Source: Blattamonas nauphoetae (taxonomy: Eukaryota > Preaxostyla > Oxymonadida). From it: 64,000 nt of DNA. The translations under genes were made by a program, and so were the position numbers. The first letter of the stretch is position 1, and every line of letters starts with the position of its first letter. Below, in pieces: positions 12,386 to 23,782 of this stretch. The notes beneath the pieces are model-generated. The model made no database searches and was not told the origin of the DNA. It saw nothing but the letters and a program-made list of their open reading frames with translations. The stretch covers positions 124,001 to 188,000 of the forward strand of contig JARBJD010000120.1 in the NCBI GenBank assembly GCA_033064195.1. The letters are read 5' to 3'.

Positions 12386-15300
12386 ATGTCTGCAAAATCT
12401 AATAGAAACTCGCGAATATTGACTTCACCAAGGACTCCACTGAATGGTTTTCGTCCTCTCTCACCTAACATCCATTTTTTTCAGACAAAAAATCAAAATC
12501 GCTATCAAGAACCATCAAACGACTATACATAAAAGAAGAGAAAGAATTTGATGTTGATGGTAGAGTATACCAATTGGATTGGGAAATTCTTTCTGCACGC
12601 AACCATACACTTGACTTTTTGAAAGATCTGCTCGTCTATCCGAAAGGTCACAAAAATGAGAGTACTCTCGTCCCTCATCCTAAATCTATCCTTCATCTCA
12701 ACAGTATGCTCCGACTGGCATACCGCTGTGCGTTGGACACGGGAACATCCAGCTCAAAACAAGAAAATCAGTCAACATCAAGAAAATCGTCGCCAATGCT
12801 CAATACGGTCAAAAAGCCTACAAAAATCACCATTGACAAAACACAGGAGAGCATTACATATGTTTACCAAGATTATTTTCCAGTGGAACCCAATGAAGGG
12901 CTGAAACGTCTCGCGAATCAAAGAATTACCGACAGCACTGTCCTCAAAGCCGCTCAAACAATCACATTTGATCAGTCACCTCTGTGCATCACAACTGTTC
13001 AACTATTTCCAGAAGCTGATCCTCGAATGTCCATACACCGTCGAGCACCAACTCAAGATTCACCAAATCTCTCAACAACCACAACCTCTCTTGCATTAAC
13101 TATGACGCTTGGAAAACTCAGTCAACAAACAGGAACCCAAGTTTCCCTCTCTCCATCTGCATCTCGTCCTCCTTCACCACTAATGTCGCCACTCATGTCA
13201 AATTCACCAAATGTTCCATCACCATCAGTTTCTCCAGGTCCTACTCCATCTATCTCCATTCTAAATTCTGTATCTGACACCCTATCTCCTGATATTGCAC
13301 TTCGACTCTCTCACTATCGGACACCAATCGAAATTCCTCATTCTGAACAATCACGACAAGTCCAGCTCGCCATTCGACAACAAAAAGAAAAACAGTCACG
13401 TCTCCTCAAATTATACAAAAGAAAGCAGCGTAACGACGAAAAGACTCTGGAGCACCTCGTTTCCATCCTCACTGAGGACTTCGGAGTTCACGCGGTTCTG
13501 TTGTCGTCTTTAGCCTTCTCAAATGAGAGACTCGCAGTGTATGAAGACTACCACAGGTTTGTTGAGGGCTATTACACAAGTTATGTGCGAGTTGATAACG
13601 AACTCCCGCCGATTTTCGTGAAGACAACGCCGAACAGATTTCTAAGCCACAGCAGATCTTCACTTCTGGCAAACCCAAAATTTGATTATCTTATTCCCCC
13701 TAGCTCCCCCACATTACCACGTCGTTCATCCACACTTTCTTCACACCATGCCAGATCCACCAAAGATCGACGCCCCTCAAGACGACCACAACGCTCAAAT
13801 CTCGCCCTATCCGACAATCCCCAACTCTCCCGTCTCACCCAACAGAAAATAGCTGTCCGTACGATCAGTGTCTGGTACCTTCGTTTGATGCAACGACGGG
13901 AGAACGCTGCTGCCTTCGCTCGGCGGGAGGAGATGCAAAAAGAGAGCGAATTGCTCACCAACGAAGTCCAGTTGTATTATCAAACCATCAAGAAGGATTT
14001 CTTCGGGTTTAACCGCATGCATATGTCAAATGACGAGGAATCTCTTGATCGCTTCCATCCCTCTGAGAAGTTGGACTCCTATTTAGGCCGCTTCGAGAAC
14101 CCCGAGGACACTGCCGCCTGCAAAATCCAGTCCATCGTTCGGATGTTCCTGGCCCAGCAGAAAGCAAAGCGTGTGCGAACAGCAGTTCTCCACCGAATGC
14201 GACACGAACAGCTGCGACGGGAGAAGAACCTCGCATATCTTCGGAAGTGTGGATCCATCATCAACGAAGGGCAGGCCTTCCAAACAGTTTTGAACAATCG
14301 AGTGTTGTCTGTTTTTGACACTCTGCACGATGCGGAGATCGAGCTGTGCAAAGAAAAGTTGGTCACACTCACTTTTGGGCTTCCGCTGGACGCTCGCTCG
14401 CGATTTGATAAACAATTCGAAATGAACGGAATCACAAAACAGGAACGAGAAAGAATCCGAATGAAGAACGGCGATCCAAATCCCAAACCACTCTCGGCAC
14501 ACACACTTCCGCCTGACTGGATCCCACAAACCAAACCAAACTCAAAAACAGGAATCTATTTCCACATCACAACCAACACAGAATCGGAACAGCACCCGAC
14601 TTTTCTCAAAATTGCGAAGAAGACAGACAGTGAGATGGCGTTGGTGAGTGAGGAGAGAGAGCGGATGCATCGGTTGTTCGACATGTTTCGGGGAAGAGTG
14701 CTGAAAGAGGCTGATTTATCTCGCCAATCGCAGCTGGACGATGCAATGACACTTTACTCGCAGGAGTTCCTCTCCCAGATTGAGAACGACCATGAAAGAA
14801 TGAACAGAATCAGACAAAATCCGTCCTTCGTCAAGAACACCCTCAATCTCCCTCCAATCCCATTCTTCCACTCCGAAAAGGTGTTCGGCTTCCTTCTGTG
14901 GAACCAAGAGAGAGTGGCCAACGAGAAAAGGAAGAGGGCAGAGAAGGAAGGGCTGTGGAATCGGATGGTCAGCGCTGGCGGGAAGAAAGCCAAACGGCCT
15001 CGACAGCGTCCACCCGTCACACCCAACTTCCCCACTTCCAGCATCCACGGAAAATCAGTACAAACGCCAGTCTTCGCTCCGAAAGAGGCAGAATCATTCG
15101 AAGATGGACAGCAGGATCACTCTCGAACAGACAGTGCGAACAGTGGATCACGTCAGACTGAAGGAGAGGAGCATGGGACAGATGTTGTGATTGGAGGGCA
15201 GGCTCTTGCTTCCGATAAATCCGATCGCGAACTGGCAAAACTCATGGGATGGTATTCAACGGACGATGATGGATCGGTGGATGATGTGGAGAGAGGGGCG

Positions 15301-15528
15301 TCGACTCCTTCTGTCAGTTCGGGACGAGAAGAGACGGTTTCAAATGTCCCTTCCATTCCCGACCATGTGTCATCGTCTGTGCAGCGGGACACGCCGTCTG
15401 GGTTTGATTTGGAGGATGGGGATGGGGAGGAGAATGATGTTGTGATTGGGGGACAAGCTCTTGCTTCAGATCTCACAGATGATGAACTGGCCAGACTCAT
15501 GGGCTGGTATTCAACTGATGATGATTAA
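12386..15528 (+). CDS. Large IQ-motif protein with duplicated C-terminal motif
   Basis: Two exons (12386-12446 and 12485-15528) give 1034 aa in phase; the intron is 38 nt. One IQ motif is clear at about 14105-14165 (ACKIQSIVRMFLAQQKAKRVR region), the usual binding site for calmodulin or a myosin-type light chain. The rest is a Ser/Pro-rich N-terminal third and long charged helices. The C-terminus carries two copies of a motif, VVIGGQALASD..D.ELA.LMGWYSTDDD, about 90 residues apart; the second copy ends the protein. I do not recognise the family. Given the ciliary neighbours further right an axonemal role is possible, but that is a guess. Confidence 0.75.
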
Positions 15529-15722
15529 TCTCTTGATTCTTTAGAGTTCCTTTTTCTAGAAGTATGGGCAATGGCCCTGTCATGAGTCATTGATTTTAAA
15601 CTGGACAGCTTTCTGAAATAGTCTGGGAGTAGTGATCTTACGGATTCAGAAGTGATATTATGGGCACAACTCAAAAAGGAAACACATGTATTGAGAGTTA
15701 GCGTTCCACGCAACCAAATAAA

Positions 15723-16997
15723 TCAAAGATTGACCCCAAGTTGACGCAGGATGTGACGAGATGAACGACTTTTTAGGCTCTGTGCTGCCTGAAAGAGTTG
15801 ATCCTCCACTCCTTCTTCAATGAGGCCACAAAACACTTCACGACCCTTCCGATGCGATGTAACTGTCCCTGCTTTCCAATATTGGTGAACATTCAACATA
15901 AACGTGAGCGTGCCGTCCAATAGTCCAATAGGTATTTTCTTAGTGAAGAGCGAGGAGACTGTGAAGGCGATGTGCAGAGATTTCAACAAATCAGCACAAC
16001 TGTCATGGTATCCACACAAGTTAAGGATATCTCCAACAAGACTCGAAAGCCAGATCCGACAGTCGTCGTGAAGTTGTCCCTTCCAACATGCCTGCGATAT
16101 CCACAACAAATATGTCTGTGATGGGACCAACACTGTTGAAAATGCTGCATTTCGCATCCAGGTTCGTGGGTCGTTTGATGGGATGGGAAGAGAGGATAAA
16201 GTTGATGTGTTCGCGCATTCAACGAAATAGTGAAGCGAACGCAAAATATCTGTGTGGAATCTTGTGTTTGAAAAATCCACCATGTGAGGGAATGATGCCA
16301 TCATGATATCCGATGTGATTCCTGATTGGAGAACGAGAAACATGTTCAGAACTGACGAGCCCCCAAGTCTCGACAGAATAATTGTCGATGCCCTCCCAAT
16401 TTCGAGATTCCCAAATGAAAGCAGCTTTTTAATCATTGTGAAGAGTTCAGTGTTCTTTGGATCCACTGATGGAAAGAGATCGAAAACGAGTTCGTTCGTC
16501 CTGATGTTTTTCATGTGATTGACACATGAAACAGCATATGCGATCTCAGAGGGTGACAGGGAAGCTTTAGAAGATATTGAGTCCATGAATAAGTGGAATT
16601 GTGTTTTATAGGCAGTGAAAGTCGTTGTTTTATCTGGGAGAACAAACTGGCTGCATATTGAGCTGGATTGCAGTACTTCTGATTCATTTTGACGTTCAGA
16701 AGGTATCGATGAGCGATTGAGCATGTCTTGTTTTCACGGTTTCTTTTGAGCAAATTTATGGGTTCATACTGTGAAAAGGAGACATCAGCGGCGAATGGAT
16801 CACAAAACTTAATTTCACAAACAGGGGAGGATAATATCACGAGAAACAACATCAGAGTGACAGACTCGATCGACCCACGAAAGAATGAAATTTGACATTA
16901 AAAACAATCCCAAAGCAACGATATCTTTCAAACTCTCAATCGACTCGGCCTGCACTTCCTCCAACTTTCGAAAGTGATGAGCACATTCTTCCTTCAC
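15723..16997 (-). CDS. ARM/HEAT-like protein of a lineage-specific family
   Basis: The main exon (16724-15723) encodes about 333 helix-rich residues with no enzyme motif (MIKKLLSFGNLEIG; VLVPSQTYLLWISQ; HDSCADLLKSLHIAFT). Layout and several segments resemble the protein at 56556-57512 and the pseudogene at 60935-61998 in this window: an alpha-solenoid block, a V-L-V-P-S turn, then a helical C-terminal domain. An upstream exon with a coiled-coil-like segment (CAHHFRKLEEVQAESIESLK, to about 16997) appears to belong to it, but no ATG was found in that frame, so the start is unresolved. The function is unknown; the family looks expanded in this organism. Confidence 0.6.
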
Positions 16998-17044
16998 TTC
17001 AGTCGAGAACAGAGAACAGAAAGATGTTACGATGAAATGTTGGT

Positions 17045-19195
17045 TTACGAAGGTACATTCGACGGAGTCTCAGTCACAGACACCGGGATATTTTCTGGAT
17101 CAATGTGGGAATGTTGTAGAGACTCTTGTGGCCAGGGATCCGCGATCTGATGCGGAAGAGGAGGATAGTCAGTCACTGCGCAAAGAGGCTTAGCAAAAGA
17201 AGAATCATACCAACCACATCGACATCCTTTCCATCCTCAACAAACACACCGACCGGCGGCGGATTCATGAGGTCCCGAGCATCTGGGCAGTTGTATGGTG
17301 TGATTTCGGGCATCGGGCCAACCCATCGCGGGTAATCCTTCGTAGTCCCGCAATCTGGAGGAGGAACGGGAAATGCCTTGTTTTTAGCATTCTTTTCTGA
17401 TTGCTTCTTTTCTTCTTTCTGTTTTTTTGCGGCGTGTTTGGTGAGTTCATCCATGACTGATTTGGGATAATACTGATCGGGAGGGAGTTCTTCTGTGTTG
17501 ATTGTGCGATAGTTGAGGCGATATGTCTGTCTTTCCTTGTCATAATGGAAGAATCGTTGCCTCCATCCAATTCCAGCTGCCGTTCTCTCGCGGCTGTCAA
17601 GCCGTCCCTTCTCTTCGAGTGCCACTTTTTCCTCGCCTGCTTTATCAATATCTTTGGCAAAGAGAGCATTTGTCACGCCAGACCACAGGCTGAGGGTTGT
17701 GAAATCGGTCGGGAATATCACAGCATAATTGAGAACAGAAGAAGAGGAAACTTTCGACTTTCAAATGGATGCTGTTGGTTTTGTCGCTGTACCATCTTCT
17801 TTGCCTTTGGTTCCTTGATATCCCAAATGGTGACCTGAGCTCCGCCCTGTGAGAGACGTCATCAAACCGAATTAAACACAGACCCCCAGTTTCAGAGATG
17901 AATCGATTTGTCGAACATCGACGCAATTTAGGTGACTGGTCCAATCTCCGTTTAGAGTTGCTTGGACTTCACCTTTTCCGGCATGATCGGATTTCTCGTC
18001 ACCAGTGAGCTTGCAAATGACTCCTTCGACGCGATTCTTCACAGAAGACATAAAAGACTAGGAGAGGAAGGGCAGACGCGAGTCGAATGTTTTGAATGAG
18101 AGACCTTTGACTTGAAATCAAAAACTGTTTGGAGGCCCGTTTGCTGGCAAGTGATTCGTGCTGGTCCTGCGATTTCCACCCAAAGAGTGCCAAAAATAAC
18201 ATCGCGCCCATAAACAGATGGGAGCTCGAGAACATATTCTTCGTATGGGAGAGACTCGTGTGTGAATTGAGTGGAGGCCGGGGCTTGATCAGGGTGAGCG
18301 TGTCGTTGTTTATATTCATTGATATTCTTTGGAATACGTAGCCTGACGTCGCCTGGAAGCATGCAAACGACAGAGTTTCCGAGAAATCGTGTTTTGAGAT
18401 ATATGTATCCTTCCAGCGTCATCCCGTTCTCAGAATTTTGTAAATGAAGAGCCGTGATTGGTGGGTGATGACTGACCTGCTCAGACAAATACCATGTTCG
18501 AGAATTGTCTGGGAAGGTTCGGTTGAGTTGCGGACCTTCAGACGGGCCATCGGTCGGGGTCTGGGTTGGGGCTCCGGTATTGTTGTCCCAGAAACAACGG
18601 AAAAATTCCCCAAGTTTTGGGTTGTATGGTTTGTTGACTCCTCTGTGTTGGGGGTTCCAGGCTGAGAAAAACCTGTAGAGAGTGAAAGTATTGTTGAATA
18701 TGCCCATACCATGCTGCAATTTCAATCATCCGCAAAAATGGATCTTCAGTATGGATTGCACTGGTGAATATGTGGAGTTGAGAAGGATTGGATGAGAGAG
18801 GAATGACACGGGTTCACAGTAACAAACAATGAATTCATACGTAAATATGTGATGTTGAAAAACCATCAGATCTGTAAGACGCTCGGTAACAGATCTGGGT
18901 TCGAGTACAAAAGCAGGAACTACGACAAGGCGATTACGATGGGAGATGGATCATCAGATAGAACAAGGAAGCTCATACGACCAATTCTCGAAATGTCGGT
19001 CCCCGATCTAACTTGTTTTAAGAGTGCGGCCACAACATTTCGTGGCTTTTCATCGAGCACTAGGGGAGTAATTGTGAGCGAGAAGGTTATACCGAGTTCC
19101 TCAGCTTCTTCAAACGCTGGTGGAGATTCAGATTCAATATCAGTTGTATCTTGCGAAGGAGGTGCAACGGGAGGAGTGGGTTTCTGTTCTGACAT
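17045..19195 (-). CDS. Oxysterol-binding protein-related protein (ORP)
   Basis: ORPs exchange sterols and phosphatidylinositol phosphates between membranes at contact sites. The start is ATG 19195, and several introns interrupt the frame. The signature EQVSHHPPITA (about 18460-18480) is the diagnostic OSBP motif. It is preceded by NKPYNPKLGEFFRCFW and followed by GDVRLRIP..YVLELPSVYG and the WRQRFFHYDKERQ..LPPDQYYPKS end region. The last intron (a 36-nt stretch inside 17169-17204) leads to a short Pro-rich tail that stops at 17045. There is no PH domain and no FFAT motif that I can see, so this is a short, ORD-only type. A DNA transposon begins 49 bp upstream of the start codon and so occupies the promoter region. 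Confidence 0.85.
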
Positions 19196-19244
19196 ACACA
19201 CGGAAGATAAGAAAAAATTACAGATGATCGAAAAACAATCAGTA

Positions 19245-21747
19245 GACCCAACCCGAGTTTTATGGGTAATCTCGAGAAAAATGAAACAATTGAGTAAGAC
19301 TGTGGACACTCGAGTTATTCATGGTTAACTCGAGATAACTCTTGAAAACCGAGTTGCACACGTTCACAACCGAATTGACACATTTCACTCGAGTTCCTTC
19401 CCATAACTGTTTTTTGAGAAAAAAAGAACATCTGAAAAAGTTGATATTATCACTTCTTTTCAACTGATTTCTGATCATATTAGGTGAAAAAGATGGATAG
19501 TCAAGATTTGAGGGACGAAAATGTGACACCGTCACCACAACATTCACAGATCATTCTCAAACCTGGAACTCCACAAACACCATTCCAGTGTGAGCTTTTA
19601 TTTTGATATTTTGTTCTTTCTCTTTTGAAGATTACGACCCTCTGCTGGAAGTTTCATTGGATTCCCGTCCCCAAGTTTCACCATCAATTCTCCCTTCTCA
19701 TCACAAAACTCGTTGACAGATTCGAGATCACTTTTTTCAACACCTCAATCTTCACAATCGTCACGATCATCTGTTGATATTCGGTCAGCTTCGCCCACTA
19801 TCAGGCCTCAAAAGCGAGAATCTTCAACTTCCATTGCGTCTCTTGGAGAACTCAAAAACAAACAAAGACAAGTCTTTCTGTCAGCAAAACCAATTGTGCC
19901 AATTCCAGAAAGTGGAGGAATCATTTGGTCGAAGTATGACGATGCAAACTTGTGGAAACAACTCAGATTGGAGAAAGACACTCTTCTTCATCTCTCCGCT
20001 CTCATCCAATCGAATTGTCCAGAATACAATCATCCAGGACCAAAGGGGAAACTCACTCTCAAAGATGAATTAGTCGTTTATCTTGAATGGTTGAGCTCAA
20101 CAGTTAAAATCAATCGACTGGCATCGGCATTGGGAATCAGTCCAAATCTCGCATCTAAAGCAATTCTACACATTCGCCATCTCCTGTTCACTGTCCTTCA
20201 GGAACGATATTCTGTCCCGCCTCGCCCAACTCCAAATTTTCAAGCCAATTTCCCTTTCACCGCGCTTTATATTGATGCAACAACAATTGTTGTCCCCAGA
20301 CCATTGACGGATTTTGAAGATAAGAAAGTACTTTGGGAAGGTCATCATTATTGTTATGCGATGAAGGCTCAAGTGTGTGTTGAAGCCAAACCACCCTACA
20401 AAGCGCTCTTCGTTTCTGATTGTGTTGCTGGCTCAATCCACGATGTTGCTCTACTCCAAAAGACTCTCCAACCGATCGAACAATATCTGAACAAGACAGA
20501 CCAGGAGAAAGAGCTCTATCCACAAGACAACGACCCAAAATGGAGAATTCAAGGCGACATGGGATATCTCGGAGATTTTCCAACTCTTCGATTCAATCGT
20601 CCGAACAGAAGAAAAAAAGAAAGAACAAACGAAGAAGAACAGAATGAACTCAATGTGAGAATTGCGTCTGACAGAGTTCAAGTGGAGAGATTCTTCGGAA
20701 GACTCAAATGGCTGTGGCTTCGAATGGGAGGGAAATACACTGCTGGCGTCAAACATATCACGCAAGACTTCAAAAATGCGTGCTGGTTAACCAATATTCA
20801 CCTCGAAAAGGACACAATTACCGACTTCCAGACGATTTTCATGAGAGGGCTCTTTCGGCCTCTTCAAGAAAAGAATCACGAATTCCACGGAGAAAACAAC
20901 TCTATCGAAAACATCAAGCCGAGATTGAGGACTTTGAGAATGATTATGATCCAAGAACAACAGGATTCGATGGAGTCTTTGATATTTCAGATTCTGACTA
21001 AAATATTCATCACAATTCACAACACACACTTACTTTTTCTCAATTTTGTTGAAAAATGTTCTCAAAACGACGTTGAAGAGTCTTAAACTGTCATAAATGA
21101 TAAAAACTCCCACATTCTTGTTTTTCATGTTTTTTAGAAATATTTGATTTGTTTTCTGTGTCTAATTCTTTAGACAACGTCTTGCTGTTAGGCCCACATT
21201 CTGGGCATCCTCATTCTGTTTCCTGGCGACTGACATTCACTTCGACACTTGGGGAGGACCATATTAGCGCGAGCCCATGAAATCCTACCCGACCCAAGTT
21301 CCATGAATGATGTCTGCGGACAGCGAGAGGGGAACCAATATCCAAGCAAGAGCGACTTACATCGAGATGACACAGAACCTACTTGAGGTAAGTTCAATTC
21401 AAATACGTAGGGGCGTCGCCGACGGTTATAGTGAGAATTTTGGAAAAATTTCGATATAAGGGTCGGATCGACTTCGAATTTTTTAAAAGAGTTTTTCTTC
21501 AATAATTTGTTTCTTTTCGTACTAATGACAAGTTATAAATGAGGAAACACGATGAAATGAATCAATTCGACGAAAGTTTGTCAAGATCAACCTGAAAAAA
21601 ATGTTATGGGGTGAGAACTCGAGTGAAGTGTGGTTTATTCGGTTTTTCTGCTGTTTATTCGGTTTTCACAAGGTATCTCGAGTTAAGTTGCGTTAACCGA
21701 ATTGCCCTTCGTGATCACGAGTTTTCCCATTATACACGGGTTGGGTC
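19245..21747 (+). mobile_element. DDE DNA transposon, ISL2EU-like (TA target duplication)
   Basis: The 2503-bp element starts GACCCAACCCG and ends with its inverse CGGGTTGGGTC. Imperfect inverted repeats of roughly 150-170 bp run inward (about 19245-19410 and 21600-21747) and share blocks such as CTCGAGATA, AACCGA and CACTCGAGTT. Both ends are flanked by TA (19243-19244 and 21748-21749). TIRs, a TA duplication and the DDE_4-type transposase together fit the ISL2EU group. PIF/Harbinger is the main alternative but normally duplicates three bases. It sits just upstream of the ORP gene and directly abuts the MITE at 21750. Confidence 0.75.
19493..21086 (+). CDS. Transposase, DDE_Tnp_4 superfamily
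   Basis: The main frame, open at 19713-21086, encodes about 457 aa. A helix-turn-helix-like region (SSTVKINRLASALGISPNLAS) precedes the catalytic core: first Asp in LYIDATTIV, second Asp in FVSDCVAGSIHDVALLQ, and the Glu in RVQVERFFGRLKWLW. The GDMGYLGDF block is also typical of IS5/Harbinger/ISL2EU enzymes. The frame has no ATG before the catalytic domain, so translation must begin in an upstream exon. One candidate starts at ATG 19493 with a donor near 19590, but I could not join it in phase, so either the exon model is wrong or the N-terminus is damaged. The catalytic part looks intact. Confidence 0.75.
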
Positions 21748-21749
21748 TA

Positions 21750-22270
21750 GTGGGATCTGCTTGTTCGTAACTCCGAACAAGTCTTGAATTATGGTTTGGA
21801 TCAAAACCCTCAATAATATCTCAAATCATGAAGTGCTATCTCAAACTGTAAAATACCTATATGGAAAAAAATCGTTTTTGAGAGGTGGTAGGCAAACGAT
21901 ATTGTGACGATGATCCGTATTTCTCGGTTCTTTGAATAAGGATCTTGAAGTGAAACAGAATTAAGGGATGAAAAGTCTGTTTTGGTCACCACGTTGATTG
22001 GGACTCCATGACATGACCACAGATTATGATTAGACAGTCCAGGTTAAAGTGGATATGTCTCCTGGGATCCAAAGTTCTGACAAGTCTCAACTTTACTCGG
22101 TGAAAAGAGGGTGAAAGAACGATCTTTGTGAATGAGACGTAAAATTTTGGGTTAAACGTGAAATCGGGACGAAGTTTATCTCATTTTTCAGTTAGCAACG
22201 AAAACGAAGTGAATTGAGGAAACCATAATTCAAAAATTGTTCGGAGTTACGAACAAGCAAGCCCCACTGA
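21750..22270. repeat. MITE with about 50-bp terminal inverted repeats
   Basis: The left end reads GTGGGATCTGCTTGTTCGTA and runs on to CTCCGAACAA and TTGAATTATGGTTT near 21800. The inverse is found at about 22218-22270 with a few mismatches. The GTTCG..CGAAC part can form a small hairpin. There is no coding capacity. It starts right where the DDE transposon ends, so the transposon probably jumped into or beside its left terminus. Family and target duplication are unclear. Confidence 0.6.
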
Positions 22271-22444
22271 TGATTCGCACTGGCGACTGTGACTCCAAAT
22301 CAATATAATCGTGTCCTGAATGTTAAAAACATTGCGGAAAAGAGCGAGTGAGAGAGTATTCATGTGAATTGAAGGTCGGCTAACTGAGCCAAGTGGCATC
22401 GAAAAACCATCGAATGGGTAGATCGTTCTTCTGTTTTTGGTGAG

Positions 22445-23299
22445 ATGCACTTCACTGAAGCCATCGCCCATTTCCTTGAGTCTTTATGCGCGCCTGAACC
22501 AGAAAAGAAGCAATTCGCTAAAGTTGGTTTGGATTTGTGCTCTTCCTCTATTTGTTCCGCCTCCAGAGTTCCAAACCGAACCTTATTCTGTATCTCTCTT
22601 CCACTGGGTGTACCACATTTATAGGTGTGATTTTGCATCATTATTATGGACATCAGGATGTCAAAAATCAGTCCTAGTGGTATTATCTCGACATGCATAC
22701 TTCTCGACAGAATCCGCCTTGCTTTTCCAACACTCCATTTCTCAAATGTTTGTCGTATTTACCTCATTTCATTATTCCTGTATCATCTCATTTGTCCGTC
22801 CACTTTAAGCTCAACGTCCGCCGACTCTTCCTCATCGGAGCCATGGTCATCTCAAAAGTCTACGAAGATGTCAGTTTGCCCCATATTTCTCTGTTTCTGG
22901 TATAATTTGTCTACAGCATATTGCAACAAGGACTGGGTTGTGATAAGCCACAATTCATTCACTCTCCATCAGATCAACCAGATGGAATGGGGTATCGCCA
23001 TTCACTTGTCCCTCATGTCTTCATCCATCATTCCTCTGTTTCTAGAACTCCTTGTCCTTCTTAACTTCATGGTTTCCGTGTCTCTCGAAGAATTCACGTC
23101 TTTCTCCCACTTCCTTCTCCGCGACTACCACGTGCATATGCCCATCTCGCTTGCCCCATTGTCAGCAGTCCATCACTCTCAACGGCCCACTCCTCAAAAA
23201 GACAGTGTTGGTTATGTTGAATTTTACGTATTGCCTTCTCTCTTCTCATCTCGTTCTCTTACTCAAAAACAGGTTCCGAGTCAAAACAAGCGGCAACCC
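22445..23299 (+). CDS. PHO80-like (P/U-type) cyclin
   Basis: Seven exons with introns of about 30-65 nt: 22445-22526, 22567-22624, 22657-22747, 22810-22873, 22917-22991, 23046-about 23206 and 23273 to the stop. The spliced protein shows the cyclin box of the PHO80/CYCP/CYCU group: an N-terminal helix, VYHIYRMSKISPSGIISTCI, LDRI, then LNVRRLFLIGAMVISKVYED, a TYCNKDWVVISHN turn, LHQINQMEWELLVLLNF and VSLEEF. Such cyclins partner a CDK (PHO85/CDK5/CDKA type) and often act in nutrient or cell-cycle control. The C-terminus is uncertain: one splice ends soon after 23290, while another frame stays open and Ser/Pro-rich to about 23460. Confidence 0.75.
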
Positions 23300-23782
23300 T
23301 GACTCTCCCACATTATCAACCCATTTTTTTCTTCGCGATTTTGTCTCGGACATTCCTGAATCAGTCTTATCCATTCCAAACGTTTCGCCTGACAACCCAC
23401 AAGTTAACCAACCACTCGTTATCCCACTGTCAATATCCCCAGATAGAGCTGAGCGCGATATTTTCCTGTTGTGTTTACTTCGTTTAATCTGGAACCACAA
23501 ATCGTCCATTTTCTCTTTTGTGTGCATTCTGCATGGATGGTGGGCGATCTGTTTGGCAGCAGCATCTTAATTTGCTTTTTCCTCACTTTTTTTTCCAAGA
23601 AGGCTCTGCTGTGCTCTTTTTTCCATTCACTTTATGGAGGCCACTTCTTTTTTGTTACTCATCCAACCATTCTGTGTTTTTTCTGTGAAATGGACACAAG
23701 TGAACTTTCTGGACCATCAATGTTGTCATTTCATGAAAAAAGGGGACGGATCAAGAATTGTCTGCAATAATCACCTCTGGAA
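23300..23782. other. Region between cyclin and TFIIS-like gene
   Basis: The first about 160 bp contain a Ser/Pro-rich open frame (PESVLSIPNVSPDNPQVNQP) that may be an alternative C-terminal exon of the cyclin, but I could not phase it. The rest is T-rich with no supported gene; it probably holds the cyclin 3' end and the promoter of the next gene. Confidence 0.35.

Noticed and set aside
18880-18920. GGGTTCGAGTAC looks like a tRNA B box
   Set aside because: There is no matching A box or cloverleaf at the right distance, and it lies within the ORP gene, probably in an intron.
21188-21502. A 104-codon minus-strand frame inside the DDE transposon
   Set aside because: It has no domain and no splice support, and it overlaps the transposon's non-coding right part.
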